DNA of 64,000 nucleotides from JABMMZ01 sp964438995 (GCA_964438995.1 CAYTMQ010000006.1:124001-188000); one strand, 5' to 3'; positions 49,909 to 59,203 are shown, counted from the first letter of the stretch. Program-made: numbers and translations. Notes: a model not told the origin generated them from the sequence alone.

Positions 49909-52900
49909 ATGAAAATTTCGCAGTACGCAGTAAAAAATTATCAGTTCACCTTGGTGATTTTCATCATGGCCATTGCACTTGGTTTGAATACCTTGTTCAA
50001 TATGCCAAGGAGTGAAGACCCAAATACCAAAATTCCAATGTATCCAATTATAGTGGTATATCCTGGCGCTGGTCCGGCTGATATTGAAGAATTGGTAGTA
50101 AAACCGATAGAAAAGAAGGTCTATTCGTTAGAAAATATTAAAAGGATTAAAACCAACATCAAAGATGGAGTTGCAGTTTTAACAGTAGAGTATAAGTATG
50201 AAAGTGATGTCGATGAAAAGTATCAGGAATTGATAAGGGAAGTGAATGGAATGAGGGATCAATTGCCCAAAGAAATTTTGAGCATTGAAGTCAAGAAAAC
50301 AAGTCCAACTGATGTCAATATTTTACAAGCAGCTTTAATCAGTGAGAATGCTTCACTTGATGAATTGAAGCACAAGGCTGAAGATTTGCAAGAACAATTA
50401 GAAAAATTACCTGAATTAAAAAATGTCAACATTTATGGTCTTCCTGAGAAGATTGTAAGAATTGATTTGAACCTTGAACGTCTTGCTGCTATGCGTATTC
50501 CCGTGATGGCTATTGCTGGTTCTATACAAAGTGAAATTGCCAATATTCCTGGTGGTTCTGTCATTGCAGGAACGAAAACTTTCAATGTTAAAACCAGTGG
50601 CAATTACAAAAGTTTAGAAGAAATAGCCAATACAGTGGTTTATAGTTACAATGGCAAATCGATTGTATTAAAAGATATTGCCAATGTGCACTTTGATCAC
50701 GAGGCGTATACCCACATCACAAGGTTAAATGGTCATAGAGCATTGTTCGTAACCGCTGCTCAAAAAGAAGGTTTTAATATTTCAAAAACACAGAAGAAGT
50801 ATTTGGAAGTATTTAAGGACGTAAAAAAGGGCATGCCTGAGGACATTGATTTGGTGTTGAATTTTGATCAGGCAAGCAATGTAAACAAGCGATTAGGCGG
50901 ATTAGGAATCGACTTTATTATAGCCATTTTATTGGTTGCTATAACTCTTCTTCCTTTGGGAGGAAGGGCGGCATTGGTGGTGATGATTTCAATTCCATTG
51001 TCACTAGCAATAGGATTGGTGATTTTGAATGCACTAGGCTATAATATCAATCAGTTGAGTATAGTTGGAATGGTAGTAGCCTTAGGATTGTTGGTGGACG
51101 ATAGTATTGTGGTTGTTGAAAACATTGAGCGATGGCTGAGAGAAGGTCATTCGAAAATGGACGCAACCCTTAAGGCTACTGGTCAGATAGGTTTGTCTGT
51201 CATTGGCTGCACCGTTACATTGATGATAGCTTTTATGCCTTTGATGTTTATGCCAGAAGCAGCAGGTGATTTTATCAGAAGTTTACCTGTAGCTGTATTG
51301 AGTAGTGTATTGGCTTCTATGGTGGTGTCTTTAACCATTATACCTTTTTTGTCGAGTAGATTGTTAAAAGAGCATAAGGGCGATGACAAAGGCAATATCT
51401 TTTTAAGAGGATTACAACGTGTGATTCATGTAACTTATTCAGTTTGGTTAGACAAAGCTTTGAAACGTCCAATTTTGTCTTTGATTATCTCAGTGGTAAT
51501 ATTTGCAGGTTCCTTAAGTTTATTTCCAGTAATTGGTTTTAGCTTGTTTCCGGCATCAGAAAAACCACAATTATTGGTCAATATCATTACACCCATTCAA
51601 ACCAATTTAGAGCACACCGATTCGGTGACTCAAAAAGTTGAAAAAGTGCTTTCATCCACTCAAGGTATAGAGTATTTTTCTACCAATGTTGGTAAGGGCA
51701 ATCCTACCATTTATTACAATGTGATACCAGAAAATGAGAGAACCGATTACACCCAAATTTTTGTGCAATTAGAAGACAATACAAGTGCTGAGAAAAAACT
51801 TGAAATTGCTGATCAATTGAGAGCGCAGTTTGCAGAATTTACAGATGCAAAAGTTGAAGTTAAAAATTTCGAGCAAGGTCCGCCAATTACAGCACCAGTT
51901 GAAGTAAGATTGACTGGAGAAAATTTGGATACTTTGAGGGCATTGGCCAATCAAGTTGAACAGATGTTAGAAAACACACAAGGTACTATGTACATTGATA
52001 ATCCTATGCGCAATTTAAAGTCTGATTTAAAGGTGGATATTGATATTGAAAAAGCGCGATTATTAGGTATCAATACAGTAGACATAGATAGGACTGTTAG
52101 GCTAGCAATAGCAGGATTAAACTTAGGTAGTTTTACCGATACAAAAGACGAAGACTACGACATCGTTTTAACGACACCTAAATTAGAGCGACCAAATGTT
52201 TCAGTTTTTAGTGGAATATACATCAACAATATGGGCAATCAGGCTATACCATTAAGTCAGTTTGCTAGTTTGAAAATGGAAAGTTCGCCTTTGTTTATCA
52301 ACCATTTTAACAAAGTAAGAGCGGTAACAGTAAGTGCATTTGTACAAAAGGGTTTACTAAACGATGAAGTCATTCAAAAAGTGATCAAGCAAATGGATAA
52401 AATGCCATTGCCAGAAGGGTATAAATATGTGATGGGTGGAGAGATAGAGTCGCGAAATGAATCGTTTGGCGGATTTGAAACAGTGATATTGGTAACAGTC
52501 TTTTTATTCATAGCAGTTTTGGTGTTGTTGTTTAAAACATTTAAGAGTACATTGATTGTATTATCTGTTATTCCATTGGGTATGGTTGGTGCATTAATTG
52601 CTTTGTGGGTGACTGGCAATTCATTGTCTTTTGTAGCTATTATCGGATTGATAGCTTTAGCAGGTATAGAGGTGAAAAATTCTATTTTACTTGTCGATTT
52701 TACAAATCAGTTGCGAGCAGGAGGAATGGATTTAGATAAGGCGATAAAGGAAGCAGGAGAAGTAAGGTTTTTGCCAATAGTATTAACAACATTGACTGCC
52801 ATTGGAGGATTATTGCCAATCGCATTGTCATCCAATCCATTGATATCACCATTGGCCATTGTTTTAATAGGAGGATTGATTAGTTCTACCTTATTGTCGA

Positions 52901-52965
52901 GGATAGTAACACCAATTGTTTACAGGTTGATTCCACCAAAGATAGAACAGCAATCTGCTCAGTAA
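49909..52965 (+). CDS. RND family efflux permease
   Basis: 1,018 residues, normal for an AcrB-type pump. Twelve transmembrane helices in two halves; the proton-relay Asp pair lies in TM4 (VALGLLVDDSIVVVENIERWL), and porter domains are at about 40-330 and 555-860. The second-half motif GLIALAGIEVKNSILLVDFTNQLRAGG is typical of HAE-type pumps. Drug or organic-compound efflux is likely; substrates cannot be told from sequence. Confidence 0.95.
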   Translation: MKISQYAVKNYQFTLVIFIMAIALGLNTLFNMPRSEDPNTKIPMYPIIVVYPGAGPADIEELVVKPIEKKVYSLENIKRIKTNIKDGVAVLTVEYKYESDVDEKYQELIREVNGMRDQLPKEILSIEVKKTSPTDVNILQAALISENASLDELKHKAEDLQEQLEKLPELKNVNIYGLPEKIVRIDLNLERLAAMRIPVMAIAGSIQSEIANIPGGSVIAGTKTFNVKTSGNYKSLEEIANTVVYSYNGKSIVLKDIANVHFDHEAYTHITRLNGHRALFVTAAQKEGFNISKTQKKYLEVFKDVKKGMPEDIDLVLNFDQASNVNKRLGGLGIDFIIAILLVAITLLPLGGRAALVVMISIPLSLAIGLVILNALGYNINQLSIVGMVVALGLLVDDSIVVVENIERWLREGHSKMDATLKATGQIGLSVIGCTVTLMIAFMPLMFMPEAAGDFIRSLPVAVLSSVLASMVVSLTIIPFLSSRLLKEHKGDDKGNIFLRGLQRVIHVTYSVWLDKALKRPILSLIISVVIFAGSLSLFPVIGFSLFPASEKPQLLVNIITPIQTNLEHTDSVTQKVEKVLSSTQGIEYFSTNVGKGNPTIYYNVIPENERTDYTQIFVQLEDNTSAEKKLEIADQLRAQFAEFTDAKVEVKNFEQGPPITAPVEVRLTGENLDTLRALANQVEQMLENTQGTMYIDNPMRNLKSDLKVDIDIEKARLLGINTVDIDRTVRLAIAGLNLGSFTDTKDEDYDIVLTTPKLERPNVSVFSGIYINNMGNQAIPLSQFASLKMESSPLFINHFNKVRAVTVSAFVQKGLLNDEVIQKVIKQMDKMPLPEGYKYVMGGEIESRNESFGGFETVILVTVFLFIAVLVLLFKTFKSTLIVLSVIPLGMVGALIALWVTGNSLSFVAIIGLIALAGIEVKNSILLVDFTNQLRAGGMDLDKAIKEAGEVRFLPIVLTTLTAIGGLLPIALSSNPLISPLAIVLIGGLISSTLLSRIVTPIVYRLIPPKIEQQSAQ

Positions 52966-52984
52966 TTTTGTTGTATAAAAGTTG

Positions 52985-53015
52985 AAAAAATCCTGGAGAA
53001 ATTCAGGATTTTTTT
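52985..53015 (+). terminator. Terminator after the efflux operon
   Basis: AAAAAATCCTG / CAGGATTTTTTT stem with an eight-base loop and T-run. Confidence 0.85.
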
Positions 53016-53137
53016 GTTGGTGAATTTGGTTTTAAATATGTGTTAAATCAGAATTGTGTCATTCTAAAATATATTTTAAATAGTTGGAAAATCTATCTAT
53101 TTAAATTAAAATTGTTTTTTAAAACTAAATTATTTCC

Positions 53138-54226
53138 ATGTCAAAGTCTTTTCACAATTTTTTATTTCTTTTTGTCTATTGTGTGGTTTCTGTATCTCAT
53201 GCCCATCATTTAGTTCCTTTTCAATACCCTGGCATTTCTGGTAAATGGGGCTACAAAGATACTGTTACCAATCAAGTTATATTGTATTGGCATTTTGATG
53301 CAGCCGAACCTTTTGGGGCTGATGGATTGGCGAGAGTGAAGGTTGATAACAAATTTGGTTGTATTGATACTGCTGGAGTAATCGTTATACCAATTCAATA
53401 CCGCAATTTGTCGAGTGGATTTAAAAATGATACTTTGTATTGCTCTGAAAAATCAAAAAATATATTTTATGTCAGAAAGCAAGGTGTGTTTATCAAGTAC
53501 AATGTCGATTTTCAAGTTAAAGAAAAAGAGCCTCAATTAAATCAGCTGACAAGAATTAAAGTGTTCAAATACCCAAAAGATAGTGCATTGTGTAATTTGT
53601 TATGGAGAGGTCAGATGAACGATAATTGGCCAACTTATCGTTTTACCTCAGATGATAATGCCTCAATCTATGGTGATGATAATTCACAAAACTTTCAGAG
53701 ACGGAAGTATTTTAATCTGATATCTGGAATAGGAATAAACACAGCCTATCAACCTTTAGTACCAGTTGATGAACCCAACAGTCCATTTAATTTTACTTAT
53801 ATTGATGTAAATTACAGCAGATTTATAAACAGTAAATTAAATAAGCGTTCATTATATGGACTAGGTGTTTCGTATTGTAGAACCGTATCTTTCGGGGATA
53901 GTTTTTCTTATCGCAACAAGCAATTATCATTGGATTTTTTAAATCGATTTTATTTAGCGAAAGGATTTTACTTACACATGACAGTATCACCAGTTGTGAA
54001 CAGCGATGTAAAATATAAATCAAGAATTCCTAATACCAATCAGTCATGGAAGAATTTTCCAACACAAAATTCAAGAATAAGTGCAGGTTTTTCGTTTGGT
54101 TTTGGATTCAATGTCATAGAGCGATTAGAGTTCTTGGCAAATTATCAATATGTTCCGAATCCTTTCAACAACAACAGAATTAGAAGTAATTTTTTAGAAT
54201 TTGGGGCATTTATAAATTTGGAGTGA
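53138..54226 (+). CDS. WG-repeat-like protein with C-terminal beta-barrel
   Basis: 362 residues. Signal peptide (about 1-22, ending SHAHH), then a WG-repeat-like segment (about 29-90: SGKWGYKDTVTNQVILYWHFDAAEPFGADGLARVKVDNKFGCIDTAGVIVIPIQY), a middle region, and about 170 C-terminal residues of alternating strands (YLAKGFYLHMTVSPVV, RISAGFSFGFGFNVIERLEFLANYQYVP) ending NFLEFGAFINLE, as in small outer-membrane barrels. It stands alone. Function unknown; outer-membrane localisation is inferred. Confidence 0.7.
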   Translation: MSKSFHNFLFLFVYCVVSVSHAHHLVPFQYPGISGKWGYKDTVTNQVILYWHFDAAEPFGADGLARVKVDNKFGCIDTAGVIVIPIQYRNLSSGFKNDTLYCSEKSKNIFYVRKQGVFIKYNVDFQVKEKEPQLNQLTRIKVFKYPKDSALCNLLWRGQMNDNWPTYRFTSDDNASIYGDDNSQNFQRRKYFNLISGIGINTAYQPLVPVDEPNSPFNFTYIDVNYSRFINSKLNKRSLYGLGVSYCRTVSFGDSFSYRNKQLSLDFLNRFYLAKGFYLHMTVSPVVNSDVKYKSRIPNTNQSWKNFPTQNSRISAGFSFGFGFNVIERLEFLANYQYVPNPFNNNRIRSNFLEFGAFINLE

Positions 54227-54255
54227 TTTTGACCTATTTTATACTTATTCTCAGA

Positions 54256-54364
54256 AGGTCAACATGCTATGCTGCAATCTCGGTAGGTCTGCATGCATTC
54301 TGTAATCTCGGAAGGTCTACATGCTACGCTGTAATCTCGGTAGGTCTGCATGCATGCTGCAGAC
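54256..54364. repeat. Four tandem ~29-nt repeats
   Basis: Units at 54256-54284, 54285-54312, 54313-54341 and a partial one at 54342-54364, each starting AGGTCnnCATGC and (first three) ending AATCTCGGW. The units are direct, without spacers. G+C is above background. They lie between a beta-barrel gene and the tRNA-Phe terminator. Confidence 0.75.
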
Positions 54365-54397
54365 AAAAAAAGAGAGCTTAATAGCTCTCTCTTTTTT
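54363..54397 (-). terminator. Terminator after tRNA-Phe
   Basis: Read leftward: A-run, AGAGAGCT / AGCTCTCT stem with four-base loop, then seven T, starting 2 nt after the tRNA 3' end. Confidence 0.9.
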
Positions 54398-54398
54398 G

Positions 54399-54471
54399 TG
54401 GTATCTCGCGGAATCGAACCGCGGACACAAGGATTTTCAGTCCTTTGCTCTACCAACTGAGCTAAGATACC
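54399..54471 (-). tRNA. tRNA-Phe (GAA)
   Basis: 73 nt, read leftward. Acceptor stem GGTATCT / AGATACC, D-loop AGCTCAGTTGGTAGAGC, anticodon stem-loop GGACTGAAAATCC with anticodon GAA, T-loop GGTTCGATTCC. Discriminator base is A and the CCA end is not encoded. All stems pair fully. Confidence 0.97.
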
Positions 54472-54565
54472 TTTTTCCGAATTGGAGTGCAAAAATATTC
54501 TTTTTTTTTAATCCCACAAAACTATTTTTCTCTTTTTTGTTTTATTATTGAACTTTCTTTTCAAT

Positions 54566-55840
54566 ATGATCAGTATAATTGCCTTTATAGTCACCACCGC
54601 AGTAGCAACCTACTTCTGCGCTAAAAGCGTTTCTAGAATTCGCAAAAATATTTTCCTCGGTAAACCCGAAAATCGCTCTGATAACGCTTCTGAGCGTTGG
54701 AAAACCATGGCAATGGTGGCTCTAGGTCAGTCGAAAATGACAAAACGACCACTAGCCGCTTTCTTCCATGTCATCGTTTATGTAGGTTTTATATTGATCA
54801 ATATCGAAGTTCTTGAAATTATTATTGACGGACTTACTAACTCTCACCGCATATTTGAACCTTTCCTGGGTTCTATTTATGGCGTAGCCATTGGATTCTT
54901 CGAAATTCTAGGTGCTCTCGTTATTATTGCTTGCATAGTTTTCCTTCTTCGCAGAAATACTGGTGCTGTGAAACGATTTATGGGCACTGAAATGAAAGGT
55001 TGGCCAGTTAAAGACGCTAATTTCATCTTATTGATAGAAATCGTTCTGATGTCTGCTTTGTTGATTATGAATGCAGCTGATCAAGATTTCCAATCGAAAT
55101 ATAGTATGCCAATCAGCGGCTTCCTTGCGCCGATCTTTAGTGGAATGGAAGCTCACGCCGCTCATATCGTTGTAGAAGTGTGTTGGTGGTTCCATTGGAT
55201 TGGCATTTTGTTTTTTGTTAATTATATTCCATTTAGCAAGCATTTGCACATCTTTATGGCTTTCCCTAATACATATTACAGCAATCTCGAGCCTAAAGGC
55301 AAGATAGCAAATATGGCAAGTGTTACTACCGAAGTCAACTTAATGCTAGACCCTAATGCCGTTCCTCCTGAAGGCTATACACCACCTGAAGGATTTGGTG
55401 CTAAAGACGTTGTCGACCTGTCATGGAAGAACCTTATGGATGCCTATTCTTGTACAGAGTGCGGTAGATGCACCAGCGTGTGTCCAGCCAATATAACAGG
55501 TAAATTGTTGTCGCCTCGCAAAGTGATGATGGATACGCGCGACCGACTTGAAGAACTTGGCGAATACAAAGCTAAAAATGGTGCTGACGTTCACGATGGC
55601 AAAACATTGCACGAACGTACTACGGCTGAAGAATTATGGGCTTGTACTACTTGTAATGCTTGTGCTGAAGCTTGTCCTGTAAACATCAGTCCGGTAGACA
55701 TCATCATGCAAATGCGCCAATACCAAGTCATGGAACAGAGTTCAGCGCCATCTGAATTGAATGGTATGTTGACGAATTTAGAGAACAATGGAGCGCCTTG
55801 GCAGTTTTCTCAAAGCGACAGAGCAAATTGGACCATGTAA
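54566..55840 (+). CDS. Membrane HdrC-like (4Fe-4S) protein
   Basis: 424 residues from ATG 54566; a TTG six codons earlier is less likely. Membrane part with about five to six helices (1-235) resembling NarI/HdrE-type haem-binding cytochrome domains (His in HVIVYVGF, AHAAHIVVEVCWWFHW). The C-terminal part has two cluster motifs, CTECGRCTSVCPANITG and CTTCNACAEACPVNIS, each CxxCxxCxxxCP, giving two [4Fe-4S]. It should pass electrons between a quinone pool and a soluble partner. The usual CCG-domain partner is not in the following gene. Stop TAA shares a base with the next ATG. Confidence 0.9.
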   Translation: MISIIAFIVTTAVATYFCAKSVSRIRKNIFLGKPENRSDNASERWKTMAMVALGQSKMTKRPLAAFFHVIVYVGFILINIEVLEIIIDGLTNSHRIFEPFLGSIYGVAIGFFEILGALVIIACIVFLLRRNTGAVKRFMGTEMKGWPVKDANFILLIEIVLMSALLIMNAADQDFQSKYSMPISGFLAPIFSGMEAHAAHIVVEVCWWFHWIGILFFVNYIPFSKHLHIFMAFPNTYYSNLEPKGKIANMASVTTEVNLMLDPNAVPPEGYTPPEGFGAKDVVDLSWKNLMDAYSCTECGRCTSVCPANITGKLLSPRKVMMDTRDRLEELGEYKAKNGADVHDGKTLHERTTAEELWACTTCNACAEACPVNISPVDIIMQMRQYQVMEQSSAPSELNGMLTNLENNGAPWQFSQSDRANWTM

Positions 55841-56337
55841 TGCGTTTCTGCATTTTCTTTCTTTCTATCACTCTTTTAACAGCTTGTTCCAATACATCAA
55901 AGTCTGATGTGAACAAGGTGAACACGGATTCAATTTCTAAAATGGATTCATCTACTAATTCAGATACTACAGGTTGGACTGTATATTCTCCCAATAGTGC
56001 TGAGGCTATGCTGATGGAGTTTTATAGAACATATATTCAATTAAATAACACTACACCTCCTAATTTTGATCAAATCGACCCATGGGTCAATCAACATTGT
56101 ACGGATGCATACATTCAATATTTGGATACAGCCGAATTAGATTTCGATCCCTTTATTAATGCGCAAGACCTATCTGAGGCATGGGCAAGTAACATAAAAA
56201 TTATTAAGTCAGAAACCCATTCCAATCAATACACCATCATTTTAAACGACCCAAGCAATGACAATGCAACATCTATGATTGTTGTAGAAGTCAAGTTGGT
56301 TGACGGTCAGTACAAAATTTCAAATATTCTAAATTAG
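55840..56337 (+). CDS. Lipoprotein with DUF3828-like domain
   Basis: 165 residues from ATG 55840. Lipobox L-L-T-A-C (Cys about 16), a Ser/Thr/Asp-rich linker, then a domain (about 48-165: AEAMLMEFYRTYIQLNN, WVNQHCTDAYIQYLDTAE, VVEVKLVDGQYKISNILN) resembling DUF3828. The longer frame starting at 55798 lies inside the preceding gene and was rejected. Coupled to the Fe-S gene by TAATG. Role unknown. Confidence 0.75.
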   Translation: MRFCIFFLSITLLTACSNTSKSDVNKVNTDSISKMDSSTNSDTTGWTVYSPNSAEAMLMEFYRTYIQLNNTTPPNFDQIDPWVNQHCTDAYIQYLDTAELDFDPFINAQDLSEAWASNIKIIKSETHSNQYTIILNDPSNDNATSMIVVEVKLVDGQYKISNILN

Positions 56338-56352
56338 CATCAACCATTTTTA

Positions 56353-56370
56353 AGTAATTTTTGAATTACT
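56353..56370 (+). terminator. Weak hairpin after the DUF3828-like gene
   Basis: AGTAATT / AATTACT stem, four-base loop, 14 bp past the stop codon, followed a few bases later by a T-run. AT-only pairing makes this a weak terminator. The rest of the 238-bp gap up to 56575 shows nothing else. Confidence 0.35.
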
Positions 56371-56575
56371 AGTCAAATTTTTTATTTGCTAATATTTTCT
56401 CAAACGTATTCTAAAAAAAGATAGTTTGTGTTTAGTCCTGAATTTAAGGCTATTCGAGGCGTTTGGTGATTTTTACGACGATTATTTGATGCCGTGGTAT
56501 TTAGGTTTGTAGAACATTTGATTTGAAACAATTGAATGCCGATTTGCCAATAAACTAAATAATGTTATATAAATT

Positions 56576-57331
56576 ATGATGAAATTAAGAAGAACTCTAA
56601 AAGCTATCGTTATCGATGGAGATGAGCGAAGCAATTCAGCCTTTAAGAAGATGTGTGAAAATTATTTTTCACGGGACATTGAGATTATTGAATGTTTTAC
56701 AACTGCTAACAAAGCCATTCGAGTCATGCGCACTTTGGATATCGAATTGGATGTCATTTTTATTGAAAGTCAGTTCTCAAGTATCAGTGTTTTAAATTTT
56801 ATCGCTTCCAAACCATTTGGTGAATATGCGAAATTTGTCTTTTTAAGTAAAGATGATAAGCATGTGCTTCAAGCCATCAGGTTGGGTGTGTTTGATTATT
56901 TGAAGAAGCCTTGCAGAGTAAGAGATTTTAGACTATTTATAGGCAGATTGTCTGAATATTTTAGAGATAAAATATATGAATTAGATGAGAAGGTTAAAGA
57001 CAATATCTTGCTTGTCAATGGCCATGACAAAGCACTATTTCTAGATGTATGTGAGATTCTGAGAATAGAAGCCAATGGGTCTTACACTGATATATACCTC
57101 GAGAAAGGTGGTAAAGTGAGTTCCAGTAAAAGTTTGTCTTTTTATCAAAGCTTGTTAGAAAGTCATCAGTTTTTTAAAGTTCATAGGAGCCATTTAGTCA
57201 ATATCAATAAAGTTAAAGAATTAGTGAAATATGATGGAGAAGGAGTATTGGTGCTAAATGATCACAGTAAAATAGTTATTTCTAAAGGCAAGAAAAATGA
57301 GTTTTTAAGGTCGTTTACTAAGCAAGCTTAA
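56576..57331 (+). CDS. Orphan LytTR regulator with Asp-to-Glu receiver
   Basis: 251 residues. The receiver domain (about 10-128) keeps the acidic pair (VIDGDERS), the Ser switch (FVFLSKDD) and the Lys (YLKKPCR). The phosphoacceptor position is E64 (LDVIFIESQF) where the LytTR regulator at 37261 has Asp (LIFCDIHMP). The C-terminal LytTR domain (about 150-248: FLDVCEILRIEANGSYTDIYLEKGGK, FKVHRSHLVNINKV) is intact. There is no adjacent kinase. Glu can mimic phospho-Asp, so it may be permanently active or controlled at the level of expression (inference). Confidence 0.88.
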   Translation: MMKLRRTLKAIVIDGDERSNSAFKKMCENYFSRDIEIIECFTTANKAIRVMRTLDIELDVIFIESQFSSISVLNFIASKPFGEYAKFVFLSKDDKHVLQAIRLGVFDYLKKPCRVRDFRLFIGRLSEYFRDKIYELDEKVKDNILLVNGHDKALFLDVCEILRIEANGSYTDIYLEKGGKVSSSKSLSFYQSLLESHQFFKVHRSHLVNINKVKELVKYDGEGVLVLNDHSKIVISKGKKNEFLRSFTKQA

Positions 57332-57371
57332 AGAAAATTAAGTGATAGTAGTCATAGTAATGATATTTGTG

Positions 57372-57402
57372 TTTGAAATAATTAGCAAAACAATTAAGTT
57401 TG
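57372..57402 (+). promoter_or_regulatory. Promoter of the serine hydrolase operon
   Basis: TTTG at 57372-57375, a 19-bp spacer, and TAAGTTTG at 57395-57402: full Bacteroidota consensus. It ends 3 nt before ATG 57406. Confidence 0.65.
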
Positions 57403-57405
57403 TTT

Positions 57406-58023
57406 ATGAAGTCCAAAGTTTTACTACTGTTGTTGCTTGCCATAATGGTTGATGTTAATGCTGCAAAAAAACTAGGATACATCTCTTTTGCCGTAAACAA
57501 TTTTGTAACCGCTAAGCCAATTTCTGGGTTCCCAAAATTATTTTATTCTCAGTTCCATCCTGGAATTACTGTATCAACAGGATTCAATTGGAAAGTAAAG
57601 GATAAACACAATTGGTCGCAATCCTTTAAATTCAGTTGCTTTAACCATCGTTATGTTCAAACCTCTCTTTTGTTGTATACCGAAATTGGTTACAGATACA
57701 AATGGAAATCATTGGGATTTACTGCTGCACTAGGCGGTGGTTATTTGCACATGATTCCTGGTGAAGAGCAATTTAAAAAAGATGAAAATGGCAATTGGGA
57801 GCGTGTTAAATTGAGATCTCGACCGCAAGGTATGTTTAGCTTATCTCTTGGAATAGATAGAAGTATTGGAGAAAAAGGACATAAGATTTTTGTCCGTTAT
57901 CAAAATGTACTGCAAACACCATTTATCACTGGCTATGTACCAATACTTCCTTATAATGTTTTGCATTTAGGGTATTCAATTCCATTAAACAAAAAGAAAG
58001 GAGGTAATGATGCTAAAAAATAA
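57406..58023 (+). CDS. Predicted small outer-membrane beta-barrel protein
   Basis: 205 residues from ATG 57406. Signal peptide (about 1-19, ending VNAAKK), then alternating amphipathic strands (FVTAKPISGFPKLFYSQFHPGITVSTGFNWKV; SLLLYTEIGYRYKW; FTAALGGGYLHMIPG; GMFSLSLGIDRSIG; VLHLGYSIPLNKKK) typical of an 8-stranded barrel. No homologue is recognised. The end carries an SD-like AAAGGAGGT and overlaps the following gene, so it is translationally coupled to a serine hydrolase. Confidence 0.68.
   Translation: MKSKVLLLLLLAIMVDVNAAKKLGYISFAVNNFVTAKPISGFPKLFYSQFHPGITVSTGFNWKVKDKHNWSQSFKFSCFNHRYVQTSLLLYTEIGYRYKWKSLGFTAALGGGYLHMIPGEEQFKKDENGNWERVKLRSRPQGMFSLSLGIDRSIGEKGHKIFVRYQNVLQTPFITGYVPILPYNVLHLGYSIPLNKKKGGNDAKK
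57997..58005 (+). promoter_or_regulatory. Strong SD sequence (AAAGGAGGT)
   Basis: Nine bases fully complementary to the usual anti-SD, five nt of spacer between GGAGG and ATG 58010. This is uncommon for this phylum and selects ATG 58010 over ATG 58007. Confidence 0.55.
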
Positions 58024-59203
58024 TGTATACAGTTTGTTGTTGGGTGCTTTGATGGTGATTGCTTTCAACTCATGCAAGAAGTCAATGGTTGAAAAGTCAG
58101 AATCTTGCAATGCTAATTTTGCAGATAGTAGTTACAAACATCCCAAACGTGCCATTTATCAAGCAATTCTTGAGAAATACAAGAAAAAGGGATTGCCGGG
58201 TATAGCAGTGGTTTTAGAAGATGAAGATGGTGTTTGGATAGGCAGTATCGGTAAAGCAGATATCAAAGCAGATGTTGATTTTAAGCCTTGCACAGTGTCT
58301 AAAGTTGCCAGTATCACAAAAATGATGTTTGCTACTGCCGTCTTTCAATTGGTTGAACAAGGTAAAGTCAATTTAGATGAAAAAGTTTCTCAGTTCATCG
58401 ATGCAGACATCATTAAACATGTTAAGAATTCTGAACATGCTACTCTTAGAGATTTGTTAAGACACAGCACTGGCATTTATGACATCATTGACGATGGTGA
58501 TTTTTACCTTGCGGTTTTAAACAACCCGAATAAAAAGTGGTCAGCAGAAGAACTTATTAAGTTTGCATATGATAGACCTGCTGTGATGGATTATGTATCT
58601 CCACCATCAAAAGGTTCATACAGCAATACCAATACACTTTTGTTAACGATGTGCATCGAAAAGATTACAGGTCAACCGCACGAGAAGTGGATGAACGAGC
58701 TTGTGATCAATAAAGCGGGTCTGACCAATACGATTTATCATTCGCATGCCAATTTGCCTACAAGTGTAGCCCAAGGATATTACGATTTGTACAACAATGG
58801 AAGTATCGTAAATGTGTCTAATTTGATTACTGGAAATGGTCATGGATATAATGGAATTTATAGTAATGTGATAGATTTGCATAAGTTTATGAAAGCTTTG
58901 TTTATCGATAAAACTTTGGTTAGTCAAGCTTCATTAGATGCAATGCAAACATTTATTGCAGATGATGAAAATGGCAACTTAGGTGTAGGATTGTTGCAGC
59001 AATATAAAAAGATATTTCCAAATGATATGGGTATAGGTCATAGCGGCAGAGAATTGGGATACACTGGAGATGCGCATTATTTTCCGACTAAAAACAATAG
59101 GATGTTCATCAATCTGGTGAACTATGGAACCAATGGAAATACCCCACTGAGACAGGTATTTTATGATATGAGAGATGAATTTGTAACAGAGTTATTGAAA
59201 TGA
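58010..59203 (+). CDS. Class C beta-lactamase-fold serine hydrolase (lipoprotein)
   Basis: 397 residues. Lipobox A-F-N-S-C (Cys about 22). Penicillin-binding fold with S101-I-T-K104 (nucleophile motif SxxK), Y204-S-N206 (YxN), and GIGHSGRELGYTGDAHYF near the end for the third motif region (HSG). Members include esterases, D-amino peptidases and carboxypeptidases; no substrate is indicated. Envelope-anchored. The next gene's ATG overlaps its stop (ATGA). Confidence 0.9.
   Translation: MLKNNVYSLLLGALMVIAFNSCKKSMVEKSESCNANFADSSYKHPKRAIYQAILEKYKKKGLPGIAVVLEDEDGVWIGSIGKADIKADVDFKPCTVSKVASITKMMFATAVFQLVEQGKVNLDEKVSQFIDADIIKHVKNSEHATLRDLLRHSTGIYDIIDDGDFYLAVLNNPNKKWSAEELIKFAYDRPAVMDYVSPPSKGSYSNTNTLLLTMCIEKITGQPHEKWMNELVINKAGLTNTIYHSHANLPTSVAQGYYDLYNNGSIVNVSNLITGNGHGYNGIYSNVIDLHKFMKALFIDKTLVSQASLDAMQTFIADDENGNLGVGLLQQYKKIFPNDMGIGHSGRELGYTGDAHYFPTKNNRMFINLVNYGTNGNTPLRQVFYDMRDEFVTELLK

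Noticed and set aside
54399..54471. tRNA-Phe as an active integration site
   Set aside because: No integrase and no direct repeat of the tRNA 3' end were found in the flanks.
54259..54492. A 77-codon leftward frame over the repeats and tRNA-Phe
   Set aside because: It translates the tRNA and the tandem repeats.
55798..55839. Start of the lipoprotein at 55798
   Set aside because: The extension lies inside the Fe-S gene and would bury the signal peptide and lipobox.
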